Shown here one piece after another: positions 53,962-63,427 of a stretch of 64,000 nt of DNA. The number at the start of each line of letters is the position of its first letter. Positions within the stretch are counted from its first letter, which is position 1. The notes beneath the pieces were generated by a model. The model ran no database searches. It worked only from the letters and a program-made list of their open reading frames with translations, and was not told where the DNA came from. Origin of the DNA: Microvirga ossetica (lineage in GTDB: Bacteria; Pseudomonadota; Alphaproteobacteria; Rhizobiales; Beijerinckiaceae). The stretch spans positions 1,054,001-1,118,000 of the forward strand of contig NZ_CP016617.1 of the NCBI RefSeq assembly GCF_002741015.1. The letters are read 5' to 3'. Made by a program: the position numbers and the translations under genes.

Positions 53962-54349
53962 GCTGGATGCGACCTTCACGAAGAGCAGAGGGCGCTCCAA
54001 AGAGAGCTGCTCCGTTAGGCGGTAGGATGGCGCAGTGAGTTGAATATCTCACTGTCTCATCCTGCAATAAGCGGATTTCTCCGCACCAATGCCCGTCGGC
54101 TGTTTCACCTCTATCCCCGGGCAGCGCCCGATACTGGATCGCGTGGTCCGGCACGGCGATCCAATTGCCATCGACGAGCATTTGCACTCAGGCCGGCGTC
54201 ACCCGGTAAGGGACAGGGCGACAATCCTGGTCGTTGCAGCAACTGTTTCCCCATCGGTCCTTCAGGGGCGCGTAGATGTCGTGGGCTTCGGTGGGTGGGT
54301 CGAAACTGAGCAGGGCGATCGCCGTAAAGAGATCAAGCTTGAGAGACAT
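53951..54349 (-). pseudogene. Small Cys-containing secreted-type protein with an in-frame stop
   Basis: From ATG at 54349 the frame reads a hydrophobic start (LKLDLFTAIALLSF), then AHDIYAPLKDRWGNSCCNDQ and DCRPVPYRVTPA. TGA at 54188-54190 follows, and the same frame continues VQMLVDGNWIAVPDHAIQYR to HWCGE and HCAILPP. The whole resembles a Rhizobiales family of small periplasmic proteins with CC-x-x-x-DC and late cysteines. One base change (GGA to TGA) explains the break. Confidence 0.7.
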
Positions 54350-54693
54350 AGGCCGCTCTCCCTCATGATGGGCAGGCGGCGCTCGTCAGAGCGTCGGGAA
54401 CGCTACTGCGGTCATTTTACTCCCGAATAAGGGTCCTGTCGCGCCCGCACCTAAAGCCGCGCGCAATTTCGCATAACCCTCAGTATGGAACAGGCGCTGG
54501 CGCAGCCGGTCTGGCCCGATCCAATAAGCCGTTGGCCCAAAGTAGCAAGGCATCCGGATTCTTTTCCGCTAACAATCCGGCTCCACGGACCGTGGGGGCA
54601 ATCCCGGTGCCGAATCCGCTCGCCTGCAAGGCAGCCTGGCAAGAGCGCCAGCAGGCGGGCGGACTGCCTTTTCTCTCACCGGTCACATCGCCG
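54350..54693. other. Intergenic region with a dif-like site
   Basis: About 340 bases holding dif-like site 2 and no recognised gene. Confidence 0.4.
54466..54493 (+). repeat. dif-like site 2
   Basis: ATTTCGCATAA, spacer CCCTCA, GTATGGAACAG. Same orientation and spacing as sites 1 and 3; the two arms match site 3 in 18 of 22 positions. Confidence 0.55.
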
Positions 54694-54960
54694 ATGCCGC
54701 GCTTCTACTTCGACCTTGTCTTGGGTGCTTTTCCCAACCGCGACGAGGTTGGTTACGAGATCGACAGCCTTCACATGGCCGAGATCGAGGCCCGGCGCAC
54801 CGCGGGTGAGCTGACGCGGAACCGATTGCTCCAGGTGCAGGGTGCAACCTCCGAGGACATTCGGGTCGAGGTGAAGGATGAGCAGCGACAGCCGGTTCTC
54901 ACCGTGACGGTCTCGATCCAGGTCGACCACGAGGCGCTGATGCCTTCATTGCGCATGTGA
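54694..54960 (+). CDS. DUF6894-like small protein
   Basis: 88 residues from ATG at 54694. MPRFYFDLVLGAFPNRDEVG and AEIEARRTAGELTRNRL follow the pattern of DUF6894 (M-P-R-Y-F-F-D at the start), and the end VEVKDEQRQPVLTVTVSIQV is typical. Function unknown; common in multiple copies in Methylobacteriaceae and Bradyrhizobiaceae. Confidence 0.75.
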   Translation: MPRFYFDLVLGAFPNRDEVGYEIDSLHMAEIEARRTAGELTRNRLLQVQGATSEDIRVEVKDEQRQPVLTVTVSIQVDHEALMPSLRM

Positions 54961-54969
54961 CGATCAACC

Positions 54970-55164
54970 ATGTCTGTCGATCATCTTAAGAAAGCTGCCG
55001 ACTATCGCCGGCAGGCGCAGGAAATCCGGACCATTGTCGAGAAGATTGCGATCGACGAGGCCCGCGAGCAACTGCTTGAGGCGGCCGAGCACCTTGAGCA
55101 GCTCGCGCAGGAAGAGGAGCGCAAGGCTCACGCCAACGGCGCCCCGCCGGAGGACCTCGGGTAG
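54970..55164 (+). CDS. Small helical hypothetical protein
   Basis: 64 residues, all helical and charged (KAADYRRQAQEIRTIVEKIA, EQLLEAAEHLEQLAQEEERK). It starts nine bases after the DUF6894 stop. Such proteins are frequent in Rhizobiales next to DUF6894 genes; role unknown. Confidence 0.65.
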   Translation: MSVDHLKKAADYRRQAQEIRTIVEKIAIDEAREQLLEAAEHLEQLAQEEERKAHANGAPPEDLG

Positions 55165-55270
55165 GTCAGTCGATAAGACAATGAAAGCACATCCACGCAG
55201 TGCGGTCGTTTCAGCCCCGACAACCTTTTCTATTCATGGACGTGAGAAATAAACCGGGATCGATTGACCC

Positions 55271-55414
55271 ATGAGCGATGATGATTTCGACGACTGGCTC
55301 GACCACCATCGGCCGTCTCCAACGACCGACAGGTTGGCTCATCTGCTCAGGTGGCTGGGCTTGTTCGGTGCAATAGGGCTGTTCGGCGTGGCGGTCCTAA
55401 TGGCCAGAAAGTAG
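55271..55414 (+). CDS. Small membrane protein
   Basis: 47 residues: acidic start MSDDDFDDWLDHHRPSP, then a membrane helix LGLFGAIGLFGVAVLMARK. Not recognised. It lies between dif-like sites 2 and 3. Confidence 0.5.
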   Translation: MSDDDFDDWLDHHRPSPTTDRLAHLLRWLGLFGAIGLFGVAVLMARK

Positions 55415-55434
55415 GCTCAAAAACCGCGCCGCGT

Positions 55435-55462
55435 TTTTCGCATAATCTCCAGTATGGAACGC
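55435..55462 (+). repeat. dif-like site 3
   Basis: TTTTCGCATAA, spacer TCTCCA, GTATGGAACGC, 969 bases after site 2 in the same orientation. Confidence 0.55.
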
Positions 55463-56074
55463 GATTTGGAGATTTCGGAAGGTGTTCGTGCGGGCTTGTG
55501 GAATGCCGCGCAGCCTATTCAGTAAAACCGGCTCGGGAAGACGCCTCGGCGGGACTGCGAATCCTGGCGAATGCTGTCCTTAAAGCGAGCGGGTGAAGAG
55601 GGATCGGCGGCGCCACCTTCCGACCCCTCCTGCCCGGTCCCGAACACCAGGGGATTGCCGCATCTCCAAGGCGGAGAGACCATAGTCGGCTTTGAGGGTC
55701 CTGGCAGCAGGGCGATTATCCCACTCTTAGGACAACGGCCGGCAGTGGCTCATCTGCCGAGTGGGGCAGAGCGGTCAAAGGTCTGCAAATCCTTGCACCC
55801 GACGGCAAAGGAAGCGGTGACGCGCAAAAGGCCTCATGAATCTTCATGCCAATGGGATCCGGCGCTCTGTCTGGCATGTGTCGCAACCACACGATGGTCC
55901 GGAGTGGGTCAAACTCGGTAGGAGCAAACGTTCGAACGAAAGTCCGCTCATCCCAGCAGTGCGGAAGTACGGCTAAGGTCAGCCCCGTGCCAGGAGCAGT
56001 CCTTCGCTCTGCTTTCTATCCCCCTCCCCTTGCTTTCATGGCGTGACGCGCACAGCACCGGTCCAGAAGGCGGG
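55463..56074. other. Long region without recognised features
   Basis: About 610 bases. Open frames have no ribosome site or protein-like composition. No RNA recognised. Confidence 0.35.
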
Positions 56075-57484
56075 TTATTGCATCCGCTTAACCGCCGGCA
56101 GCCTATAGGACCCATCGAGTACCGGCGTCTCCGGCCCGTAGAAGCGCATGGTGAGATTGAAGGGGCCGGACGGCGCGGGCAGCCAGTTCGAGGTGTCGGC
56201 CGGGCGTTCCTTCTGGATCAGGATCGTCAGCGACCCGTCCGCGTCCGGCTTCAGTCCCTCCGTCATGCTGCCGAAACTGTAGCGACCGAAGTCGTTTTCC
56301 ACGAACAGCATGTCGGAGCCGTACATCGCCACGTTCCAGAACACCGAGACGGGCGGCAGCCTGCCGGCATCGAAACGCAAGACGTATTTCCGTTCTCCCG
56401 TCAGAGCCTCGCCTTTGTCGTCGACGGCCGTGTTGGGATAGAGCACCTGGTCTGAGAGCTGGGCGCCCAGCTCGTACTTGATCAGCGCGGCGCGCAGGCC
56501 AGGATCGTAGCCGGCCCGCCCTCCGGCAAAAGTGTACTTCCAGCCGTTGGCCGTCTCGCCCGCCGCCTCCCATTTGCGATCGACGATCTGCTCGCCCGCC
56601 TTGGCGGCACGGACTAGGCCGCGCCGGGTCGGCTCATCCAAGGTCTGCCACTCGAACCCCTTGCCGACGCTCAGCCCGATCTGGCGGAACGAGGCGACGA
56701 GCGCGTCATCAAAGTCGGCTGAGGCCGGAAGCCTTTGGCTCATCGCATGGCCGAGTTCGTCGAAGAAGCGGATCTCCTCCGGGGCCTTGCTGTCGTAGGC
56801 CGCCATCATCGGCCGCTCAGCCGGCGGCTTGTGAGCCAATCCCTCGCGCAGGTAGGCCGAGAGCGGCATCAGATGGAAGCCCTTCTGGGCCTCCACGGCC
56901 TTGGGCAGGTCAGCCGCGCCCTTGGTCAGGATGCGAACCGCCGCCACGCCGATCTTAGTGCGCATCCTCACCTCGGTCATGTCGCCAGGCACGGTGCCGG
57001 CAAAGTCCGGGCCGGTGATGAGGTAGACGCCCGGTTGCGCCCCCTTTGTGCCGCCGATGTTGCGGACGACCTCGTCGAAGCTGTCGCCGATCTGCACGAT
57101 GTACCAGCGTGGCTCGGTCAGGGCGGGCACGAACACCACGACCGGCTCAGCCGTGAGATCCAGGGTCGCGTAGGCATCGACCGTGACGTTGTTGGGCGTG
57201 ACGACGAACCTGTCCTTGGCGGTCTTGAGTTCGGGATAGCGCCGGAAGTCGTTGAGGTAGCTTCCTCCGACGGCAACGGACTTAGGGGTCGATTGGCCGT
57301 AGTAGCGGAGCGGATAGCCCCACAGGAAGGCTTGCAGGCCGACCGCGTAGGCATTCTCCTCGCGGGCCTGCTCGGCAGACAGCGCGGTGCCAGCTCCCGG
57401 GGCGGACTGGGCCTGGACGGCCTGAGGCACGACCGATGCCGTCAGCAGGAAGGTTGCCGCGATTGGTAGAATGAGTTTTCGCAT
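56075..57484 (-). CDS. DUF1254/DUF1214 secreted protein (first of tandem pair)
   Basis: 469 residues with a signal peptide (LILPIAATFLLTASVVPQAV, cleavage after QAQ). DUF1254 at about 50-190 (LQAFLWGYPLRYYGQST, PNNVTVDAYATLDLTAEPVV, RWYIVQIGDSFDEV) and DUF1214 at about 350-455 (FWNVAMYGSDMLFVEN, GSLTILIQKERP). Periplasmic, function unknown. It is 14 bases after the stop of the paralogue transcribed ahead of it. Confidence 0.9.
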   Translation of the reverse strand: MRKLILPIAATFLLTASVVPQAVQAQSAPGAGTALSAEQAREENAYAVGLQAFLWGYPLRYYGQSTPKSVAVGGSYLNDFRRYPELKTAKDRFVVTPNNVTVDAYATLDLTAEPVVVFVPALTEPRWYIVQIGDSFDEVVRNIGGTKGAQPGVYLITGPDFAGTVPGDMTEVRMRTKIGVAAVRILTKGAADLPKAVEAQKGFHLMPLSAYLREGLAHKPPAERPMMAAYDSKAPEEIRFFDELGHAMSQRLPASADFDDALVASFRQIGLSVGKGFEWQTLDEPTRRGLVRAAKAGEQIVDRKWEAAGETANGWKYTFAGGRAGYDPGLRAALIKYELGAQLSDQVLYPNTAVDDKGEALTGERKYVLRFDAGRLPPVSVFWNVAMYGSDMLFVENDFGRYSFGSMTEGLKPDADGSLTILIQKERPADTSNWLPAPSGPFNLTMRFYGPETPVLDGSYRLPAVKRMQ

Positions 57485-57498
57485 AGCGTGTCCTCAGG

Positions 57499-58932
57499 TC
57501 ATTGTGCCGCGACCTTCTCGATGTCCGGCAGCTTCCACGTCTTGTCGAAGAATGCCTTTGTCGGCGCATAGGCGCGGAACATGACCTCGAAGGCGCGCTG
57601 CGGATCGGTCGGGATCCAGTTCGGCTCCTTGCCCGCCGGCGCTGCCGGGCCGAGGTAGACATCGACCGAGCCGTCGGCGTTCTTCTGCATTTCGGGGATC
57701 TGCGATGAGCGGCTGGCTCGCGGCATGTTGCGGATGAGAGTGTGCCTTTGCCGGTCATACGCCGTCAGCGACCAGTATTGCTCAACAGGCGGATTCGCTG
57801 GAACCGTCATCCGATAGGTCTTGCCCCCGTCGAACGGATTGCCGTCCTTGTCTCTGAGGCTGACCAAGTAGAACTGGCCGGTGCCGAGGCGCTTAAGACC
57901 GACGAACGCATAGGTATAAGTCATGCCCCGCGCATCGACCGGGTATTTGTCAGGATCATCGAAATCCGACTGAACCGCTGCGATCATCTCAGGCGACGCC
58001 AGCGAATTCCAATGGCTCCCGGGATAGAAGGGTGGAAGTCCGGTGTCGTATCGCGCTTCGAGCCATGCTTGCGCTTCCCTGGCGCCGGTTTCCAGCGCCG
58101 CCTTGGTTTTGGCATCCGGATTGAAGGTTTTTCCCTTTTCGATCCCGAGCGTGCGCAGCACATCGATCATCGCGCGGTCGCGCGACAGCCACGGCTCGCT
58201 CTGTACCACGCGGTCGAGCGAGGTGAAGAAGCTCGCGTCGTAGCGAATTGTGGAATCGAACAGAACGTCCGCGGCGTCGGCGAAGACCGTATGCGGCGGA
58301 CTGGCGGCCTGCGATAGCGGATATAATTTCACCTTTTTGCCGTAGGCCACCGATCGGGCGATGTCGGCCTCGCTGTGGCTTTTTAGGTTCGAGCGCAGCA
58401 GCGCATAGCCGCCGTATGTGGTGGAACGCAGCGCGATGTAGCCGACAGGAACTGAACCCGTGTACCCCGGTGGCAGCACCAGATATTTCCCGCCCTTACC
58501 GGCGTCGGCGCCGGACGGGCCGGCGTCTTCCAGCGGCACCTGCCAGAAGTCCACGATGTTGCCGTTCAGCGATCCGTCCTCGCCCGCCGCTGGAATTTCT
58601 AGCACGATCGGTCCGGCATCCTTGGTATTGAAGAACGCCATGAGATAGATAGCGTCCGGATTGGGCGTGAGTGTCTGATTGCGCCAATCCAGTGGGCGCG
58701 ACCAGTAAACGATTTGGTTCATTTTGCCGGTCGTCTTGTTGAGCATCTCCTGAAGCATCAGGTCGGTGTTGACCGCCGCCATGCCCCAATTCATGGCCTC
58801 GATGGCACGGCGCTCGACGGCGCGGGAGGCCAGATCGGCGGATGTCCCTGACGGTTGCGCTTGTACGACCGTCGCGAAGCCAACGATGGCGAGGACGGCG
58901 CCCACCAGTCCTGTCCAGCAGTCCCTGATCAT
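57499..58932 (-). CDS. DUF1254/DUF1214 secreted protein (second of tandem pair)
   Basis: 477 residues, signal peptide GLVGAVLAIVGFATVVQAQP. DUF1254 region AIEAMNWGMAAVNTDLMLQE, PNPDAIYLMAFFNTKDAGPI, DFWQVPLEDAGPSGADAGKG; DUF1214 region YRMTVPANPPVEQYWSLTAY and RHTLIRNMPRASRSS. Paralogue of the next gene. The two form one operon. Confidence 0.9.
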   Translation of the reverse strand: MIRDCWTGLVGAVLAIVGFATVVQAQPSGTSADLASRAVERRAIEAMNWGMAAVNTDLMLQEMLNKTTGKMNQIVYWSRPLDWRNQTLTPNPDAIYLMAFFNTKDAGPIVLEIPAAGEDGSLNGNIVDFWQVPLEDAGPSGADAGKGGKYLVLPPGYTGSVPVGYIALRSTTYGGYALLRSNLKSHSEADIARSVAYGKKVKLYPLSQAASPPHTVFADAADVLFDSTIRYDASFFTSLDRVVQSEPWLSRDRAMIDVLRTLGIEKGKTFNPDAKTKAALETGAREAQAWLEARYDTGLPPFYPGSHWNSLASPEMIAAVQSDFDDPDKYPVDARGMTYTYAFVGLKRLGTGQFYLVSLRDKDGNPFDGGKTYRMTVPANPPVEQYWSLTAYDRQRHTLIRNMPRASRSSQIPEMQKNADGSVDVYLGPAAPAGKEPNWIPTDPQRAFEVMFRAYAPTKAFFDKTWKLPDIEKVAAQ

Positions 58933-59598
58933 CGCGGACCTCTTCCGTTCATCGGATCACGGCATGCGAGGAGACCAGCGTGCCTCGGTGCCCGGCTCAA
59001 TCATTTCCAAAATAGGTGACTTGCTGATGTCAGGTATCGGGTGAAACCCTGATATCGAGACAGACTAGACCTGAAAGCTCATGTGTCCCGAAGGTCCGCA
59101 GCGGGTGTGCGCCGTGACAAGGCGGCGCTTTCCAGTGGGTGCAAGTCCCACCCGGCCACCGCTCCAGCCGGAAGCAACCGGAGCAGTCATGGAGGTAACG
59201 AAATGGCTGAAGCCTTCGGATAGCGGGTCACGAATTGGTGACCGCGCGAGTGTGCAGGCCGCAACGTGAGTGAACGCTGAGCAAGCCTCGAAAAGGACGA
59301 TGTGCAGGCCGACCCGACAACCCTTTCGGGGAAGGCTGATACGGCTGGGTGAATGAGCAAAGAGTACGCCCAGGCGCTGCACCGGGGTAGTGGCGGCAGC
59401 ATGGACACAAGGAAAGCGCACGCAACACGGGAAGCCCCAGGACGTGGTCAGGGATGACCAACCGGAGGCCCGCGAGGGACAGGCCGGGCGCCCTGGGGTG
59501 GCGGAGAGGTCCGTAGTACCGCTGAAGCCAGTCAACGCTGGTCGAGGAAAGGGACCTCAGTTCAAGACAGACGCAAGACGTGGTGAGGGATCTGGAGA

Positions 59599-60930
59599 TT
59601 GGGCAACCTATCAACTCCAAAGAGTGTTCAGAAACTGCAGACGGCGTTGCACGCGAAAGCGAAGGCAGAAGCCGGTTATCGCTTCTACGCCCTGTACGAC
59701 AAGATCAGCCGCGAGGACATTCTGGCGCATGCCTATGCCCAGTGCCGCTCGAACAAGGGCGCACCGGGTGGCGACGGTCAGGACTTTGCGGACATCGAGG
59801 CGTATGGGGTCGAGCGGTGGCTGGGTGAACTGGCGCTTGCGCTCAGGCAGGAGACTTACCGACCGGACCCGATCAGACGCGTGTTCATCCCGAAGGCCAA
59901 CGGCAAACTCAGGCCGCTGGGCATCTCGACCGTGCGGGATCGGGTCTGCATGACAGCAGCGATGCTGGTGCTGGACCCGATCTTCGAGGCCGACCTTCCA
60001 CCAGAACTCTACGCCTACCGGACTGGGCGCAATGCCCAGCAGGCGGTGATCGAGGTGGAAGAGCTGCTGTTCCGAGGCCATCCGGACGTCGTGGACGCCG
60101 ACCTCGCGGACTACTTCGGGAGCATTCCCCATGCCGAGCTGATGACGTCAGTGGCGCGCCGCATCGTTGATCGGCGCGTGCTGCACCTGATCAGAGGGTG
60201 GCTGGACTGCCCCGTGGAAGAAACCGACACACGAGGACAGACGACACGGACAACGGAGGCGCGCGATCAACGGCGCGGCATCCCGCAGGGTTCACCCCTC
60301 TCACCCTTGCTGGCCAATCTGTACATGCGCCGGTTTGTGCTGGGATGGAAGAAGCTCGGGCTGGAGCACAGCCTCGGCAGTCGCATCGTGACCTATGCGG
60401 ATGACCTCGTGATCCTGTGCAGGAAGGGCAAAGCCGAAGAGGCCTTGCACCGGCTGCGCGAGATCATGGGCAAGCTGAAGCTGACGGTGAACGAGGAGAA
60501 GACACGCATCTGCAAGGTTCCGGAAGGTGAGTTCGACTTCCTGGGATACACGTTCGGACGGATGTATTCGGCGAGAACCGGCCAGGCCCGCCTGGCGCAA
60601 CGGCCCTCGAAGAAGAGCATCCGGCGCGCGGTCGAGAAGATCCATGCGCTGACCGCCCGAGCGGGAACATGGCAAGAGACCACAGTGCTGGTGGGCAAGT
60701 TGAACCGCACGCTACGCGGATGGGCGAACTACTTCTCAGTAGGCACCGTCAACCCGGCGTACCGGGCGCTCGACACCTATACAGCGGTGCGGTTGCGCCG
60801 GTGGTTGCGCTCCAAGCATAAGGTCAGGCGACGCAAGGGCGGGGCTTATCCCCTCTCGCATCTTTACGGGCACTTCGGGCTCGTCCGCCTGAGCCGGCTT
60901 GGGCACGACGTGCCGTGGGTGAAGGCGTGA
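59599..60930 (+). CDS. ltrA: Group II intron reverse transcriptase/maturase
   Basis: 443 residues from TTG. RT motifs: GAPGGDGQ (RT1), [20 protein letters not shown] (RT2), [19 protein letters not shown] (RT3, catalytic Asp), [18 protein letters not shown] (RT4), [12 protein letters not shown] (YADD, RT5) near 266. The maturase X domain follows ([20 protein letters not shown]). No HNH endonuclease domain is seen. Complete, probably active in splicing and retrohoming. Confidence 0.93.
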   Translation: MGNLSTPKSVQKLQTALHAKAKAEAGYRFYALYDKISREDILAHAYAQCRSNKGAPGGDGQDFADIEAYGVERWLGELALALRQETYRPDPIRRVFIPKANGKLRPLGISTVRDRVCMTAAMLVLDPIFEADLPPELYAYRTGRNAQQAVIEVEELLFRGHPDVVDADLADYFGSIPHAELMTSVARRIVDRRVLHLIRGWLDCPVEETDTRGQTTRTTEARDQRRGIPQGSPLSPLLANLYMRRFVLGWKKLGLEHSLGSRIVTYADDLVILCRKGKAEEALHRLREIMGKLKLTVNEEKTRICKVPEGEFDFLGYTFGRMYSARTGQARLAQRPSKKSIRRAVEKIHALTARAGTWQETTVLVGKLNRTLRGWANYFSVGTVNPAYRALDTYTAVRLRRWLRSKHKVRRRKGGAYPLSHLYGHFGLVRLSRLGHDVPWVKA

Positions 60931-60942
60931 GGTCTTGTCCGA

Positions 60943-60975
60943 GAGCCGGATGCGGGAGATCTGCATGTCCGGTTC
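60943..60975 (+). ncRNA. Group II intron domain V
   Basis: GAGCCGGATGCGGGAGATCT followed by GCATGTCCGGTTC folds as the 33-34 base domain V hairpin: GAGCCGG/CCGGTTC outer stem, an internal bulge, GC-rich upper stem and GAGA loop. It carries the AGC catalytic triad. Confidence 0.85.
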
Positions 60976-61225
60976 GATGAGCGGGGTGTGGAAACGGAGC
61001 AACGGCTCGGCTAGTGAGGCACCGCTCGGCGAAAGCGGCGGAAACAGATAGGCTGATCCTACCGCCACCGCGCCACACCTCGACTCTACCAAAGAGTAAC
61101 GACCAGCAAATGAAATGAAGGTCCGTTTACCGCGTCATGAGCTGACCAAAGCGTTTCTTCCAGGAAGTGCCATTTCATGACCGTCGGGAGTTCACGGTGT
61201 CCGGGCCAAAGATGCTCGTTGAGAT

Positions 61226-61627
61226 TTGATGGGCAACTGGGTTGACGATCGTCGCGCTTGGATTGTGGGGCGTTGGGCCGGCAGAATGGTTGCGGCCAGC
61301 AGCGACCCCGCGAACCGGCTCTGGTATGTGGGTGCCGCGCTGGCTGAGATCGCCGGCTGTTTTGCCTTTCGGTCCTATTTCCGTCTCGGACAATCGGTGT
61401 GGTGGCTGCTCCCCGGCATGGCATCGCTCATCGTGTTTGCTTGATGTCTGATCCTGGTTGACGCTGATGCTGCGGGGGGCGCCTATGCAGCCTATGGTGG
61501 GATCTACATCGCCGCGTCGCTTGGTTGGCTATGGCTTGTAGAGAACCGTCAGCCCGACCGCTGGGATCACCGGCGCCGTGTTTGCCTGGCCGGTGCGGTC
61601 ATCATTCTGCTCGGCCCGAGGGACTGA
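61226..61627 (+). pseudogene. YnfA/UPF0060 membrane protein, broken by one stop
   Basis: The frame reads [34 protein letters not shown], then TGA at 61442-61444, then in the same frame [30 protein letters not shown] and [18 protein letters not shown]0060 proteins are four-helix small multidrug-like membrane proteins with F-A-W at the break, so a TGG to TGA change explains it. The N-terminal 30 residues do not match the family. Confidence 0.82.
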
Positions 61628-61641
61628 CAGCCGGAACTGGA

Positions 61642-62193
61642 TCAGGACTCGTCCTCGTTCGAGCGAGGGTCGACCGGGATCGGCACGGCGTAGAGTTCCA
61701 GGCGATGGCTGACCAGCCGGTAACCGAGTTGCCGCGCGATCTCGTGTTGCAACCGCTCGATCTCGGCATTCCGGAACTCGATGACGCTGCCGGTTTCGAG
61801 ATCGATCAGGTGATCATGATGCGTCTTCGACGCCGGCTCGTACCGGGCATGGCCGTCGCGGAATTCACGCCGCTCGAGGATGCCCTCCGCCTCCAGGCGC
61901 CTGACCGTCCGGTAGATGGTGGCGAGTGAAATATGCGGGCACTGCGTCACCACGCGGCGGTGCAGTTCGAACACATCGGGATGATCCTGGGCCTCCGAGA
62001 GAACCCGGGCGATCAGGCGGCGCTGATCCGTCAGTCTCATCCCCTTCGCCCGACACTGGGACTCGATGCGGTTTGCCCCCGATAATGCAGCGGGTCCCCG
62101 CGAGCCTCCGGCCCACGCCCGTGTCCGGCGGTTGGCCCTGATCCTGTCGCCCGGGGTTCCCGGGCGAGTATGCTTCGTCCCGCGAGCCGTCAT
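61642..62193 (-). CDS. Fur-family metal-responsive regulator
   Basis: 183 residues from ATG at 62193 (a shorter start near 62040 is possible). Winged HTH KGMRLTDQRRLIARVLSEAQ, HISLATIYRTVRRLEAEGIL. Metal/dimer domain HARYEPASKTHHDHLIDLET with a His cluster; no CxxC pairs for the structural zinc, so it is nearer to Fur/Irr/Mur of Rhizobiales than to Zur. It starts 19 bases after the ZIP stop, so it is the last gene of the operon and may control it. Confidence 0.85.
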   Translation of the reverse strand: MTARGTKHTRPGTPGDRIRANRRTRAWAGGSRGPAALSGANRIESQCRAKGMRLTDQRRLIARVLSEAQDHPDVFELHRRVVTQCPHISLATIYRTVRRLEAEGILERREFRDGHARYEPASKTHHDHLIDLETGSVIEFRNAEIERLQHEIARQLGYRLVSHRLELYAVPIPVDPRSNEDES

Positions 62194-62212
62194 CGAACCC
62201 GTCCCTCGCTTG

Positions 62213-63427
62213 CTAGACCTTCACCAGGACGGCGGTGGCATACATCAGCGAAAGACCAGCCACGAGCCCGCCGAACACGCTGACAGGGACCGCCCCGCTT
62301 TTCCATCGGTCGTCCAGACGCCAGAGATAGACCCCAACTTCGACGATGACCTGAAGAATGGCCCCGGCTCCGACCGCCAGCGCCAGGGCCGCCCATTGCG
62401 GGCTGTAGGCGAGGCTTCCGAACCACATCCCCAGGATGGCCGGGGCTCCCGCCAGCAAGGCCAGCCAGACGAAGGCGGAAAGCGGCGGAGGCTCCTTCAC
62501 CAGCGGCGCGGCGATCCCGACGCCTTCGGTGATGTTGTGGAGCGTGAAGCCGAGCACGAGGAAGGTGCCGAGCCCTGCGGCTCCGGCCGTGAAGGCGGCA
62601 CCGATCGCGAGGCCCTCACCGAGGTTGTGCAGGCCGATCCCAATCGCGATGGCTGTCGCCAGCCCCAGCCCGGTCGGGGTGCCCCGGCGTCGGCCGATGA
62701 CCCACAGCAGGAGAAAGCTGATGATAGCCGCAAGCACCACCATCACATGACCCTGAAAGGCGACGGCCGCCTCCCCGGCCAGCTCGAGTGCGTCCTCGAG
62801 CGAGTCGACGAACAGGAACGCGAGCAGGCCGATGGTGAGGGCGAGCAGGAAGCTCATGCCCTGTGCCCCGACCCCGCGCAGCACCGGGTAGAACATCAGG
62901 CCGATCGCAACCGGCACGATGCCGACAAAGGCGCCCAGCACGGCCTGCGGCACGAGCTGGCTCGAGTGAGCCTCCGGGGTGCGCACGGCCACCGGGATTT
63001 CATGGTCGAAGGTCGTCCCGGTTTTCGTCACGACCCGGACCTCATGCGCCTCGCCGAGGGTCCAGGGGAAAGGGATGTGGATCCAGGCGGTCGCGAGCCG
63101 GGCAAGATCGCCGGGCGGATCTTGGACGAAGGTCCAGTAGGCGTCATCCACCTGCACCTGCGCGATGGTGATCGGCTCGGAGCCGCCGGCCCGCACGCGG
63201 AGGTGAATGCCGGTATTGTCGAGGATGCGGCGCTCGAACGTCAGCCGCTCGACGGGCGGCGCGCCGTTGTTGAAGGCCCGCAACGGATCGGACACCGCGA
63301 GCCACGTGGCTACCAGTCCAAGCAGGAACAAGGGCAATGCGATCCACAGCACGAATGCGTATCCCGGCCGTACCGTGGGCGGACGTGGCGAAGCAACAAC
63401 CGTTTCAGGACCCGCGCGATCGTTCAT
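62213..63427 (-). CDS. ZIP-family divalent metal transporter with an N-terminal extension
   Basis: 404 residues. One membrane helix near 25-45 (FVLWIALPLFLLGLVATW), a periplasmic beta domain to about 150, then the ZIP bundle. Metal-site helices: IGLHNLGEGLAIGAAF (H-N-x-x-E-G) and TLHNITEGVGIAAPLV (H-N-x-x-E-G). The ATG overlaps the upstream stop (ATGA). ZIP proteins import Zn, Fe or Mn. The extra domain is unusual for plain ZupT. Confidence 0.88.
   Translation of the reverse strand: MNDRAGPETVVASPRPPTVRPGYAFVLWIALPLFLLGLVATWLAVSDPLRAFNNGAPPVERLTFERRILDNTGIHLRVRAGGSEPITIAQVQVDDAYWTFVQDPPGDLARLATAWIHIPFPWTLGEAHEVRVVTKTGTTFDHEIPVAVRTPEAHSSQLVPQAVLGAFVGIVPVAIGLMFYPVLRGVGAQGMSFLLALTIGLLAFLFVDSLEDALELAGEAAVAFQGHVMVVLAAIISFLLLWVIGRRRGTPTGLGLATAIAIGIGLHNLGEGLAIGAAFTAGAAGLGTFLVLGFTLHNITEGVGIAAPLVKEPPPLSAFVWLALLAGAPAILGMWFGSLAYSPQWAALALAVGAGAILQVIVEVGVYLWRLDDRWKSGAVPVSVFGGLVAGLSLMYATAVLVKV

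Larger units (their letters stand above)
59105..61089 (+). mobile_element. Group II intron with reverse transcriptase
   Basis: The 5' end GTGTGCGCCGTGACAAGGCG and the early block GTGGGTGCAAGTCCCACC fit a bacterial group II intron. The reverse transcriptase follows, then domain V and a long domain VI stem that closes GGGGTGTGG with CCACACCTC. The 3' end is placed after TCTAC. Both boundaries are estimates. It lies between the DUF1254 operon and a YnfA pseudogene and disrupts no gene I can see. Confidence 0.82.

Noticed and set aside
58481..58500. A second copy of the tRNA-Thr 3' end (GGCAGCACCA)
   Set aside because: Only ten bases match, inside a coding gene; no T arm or anticodon arm precedes it.
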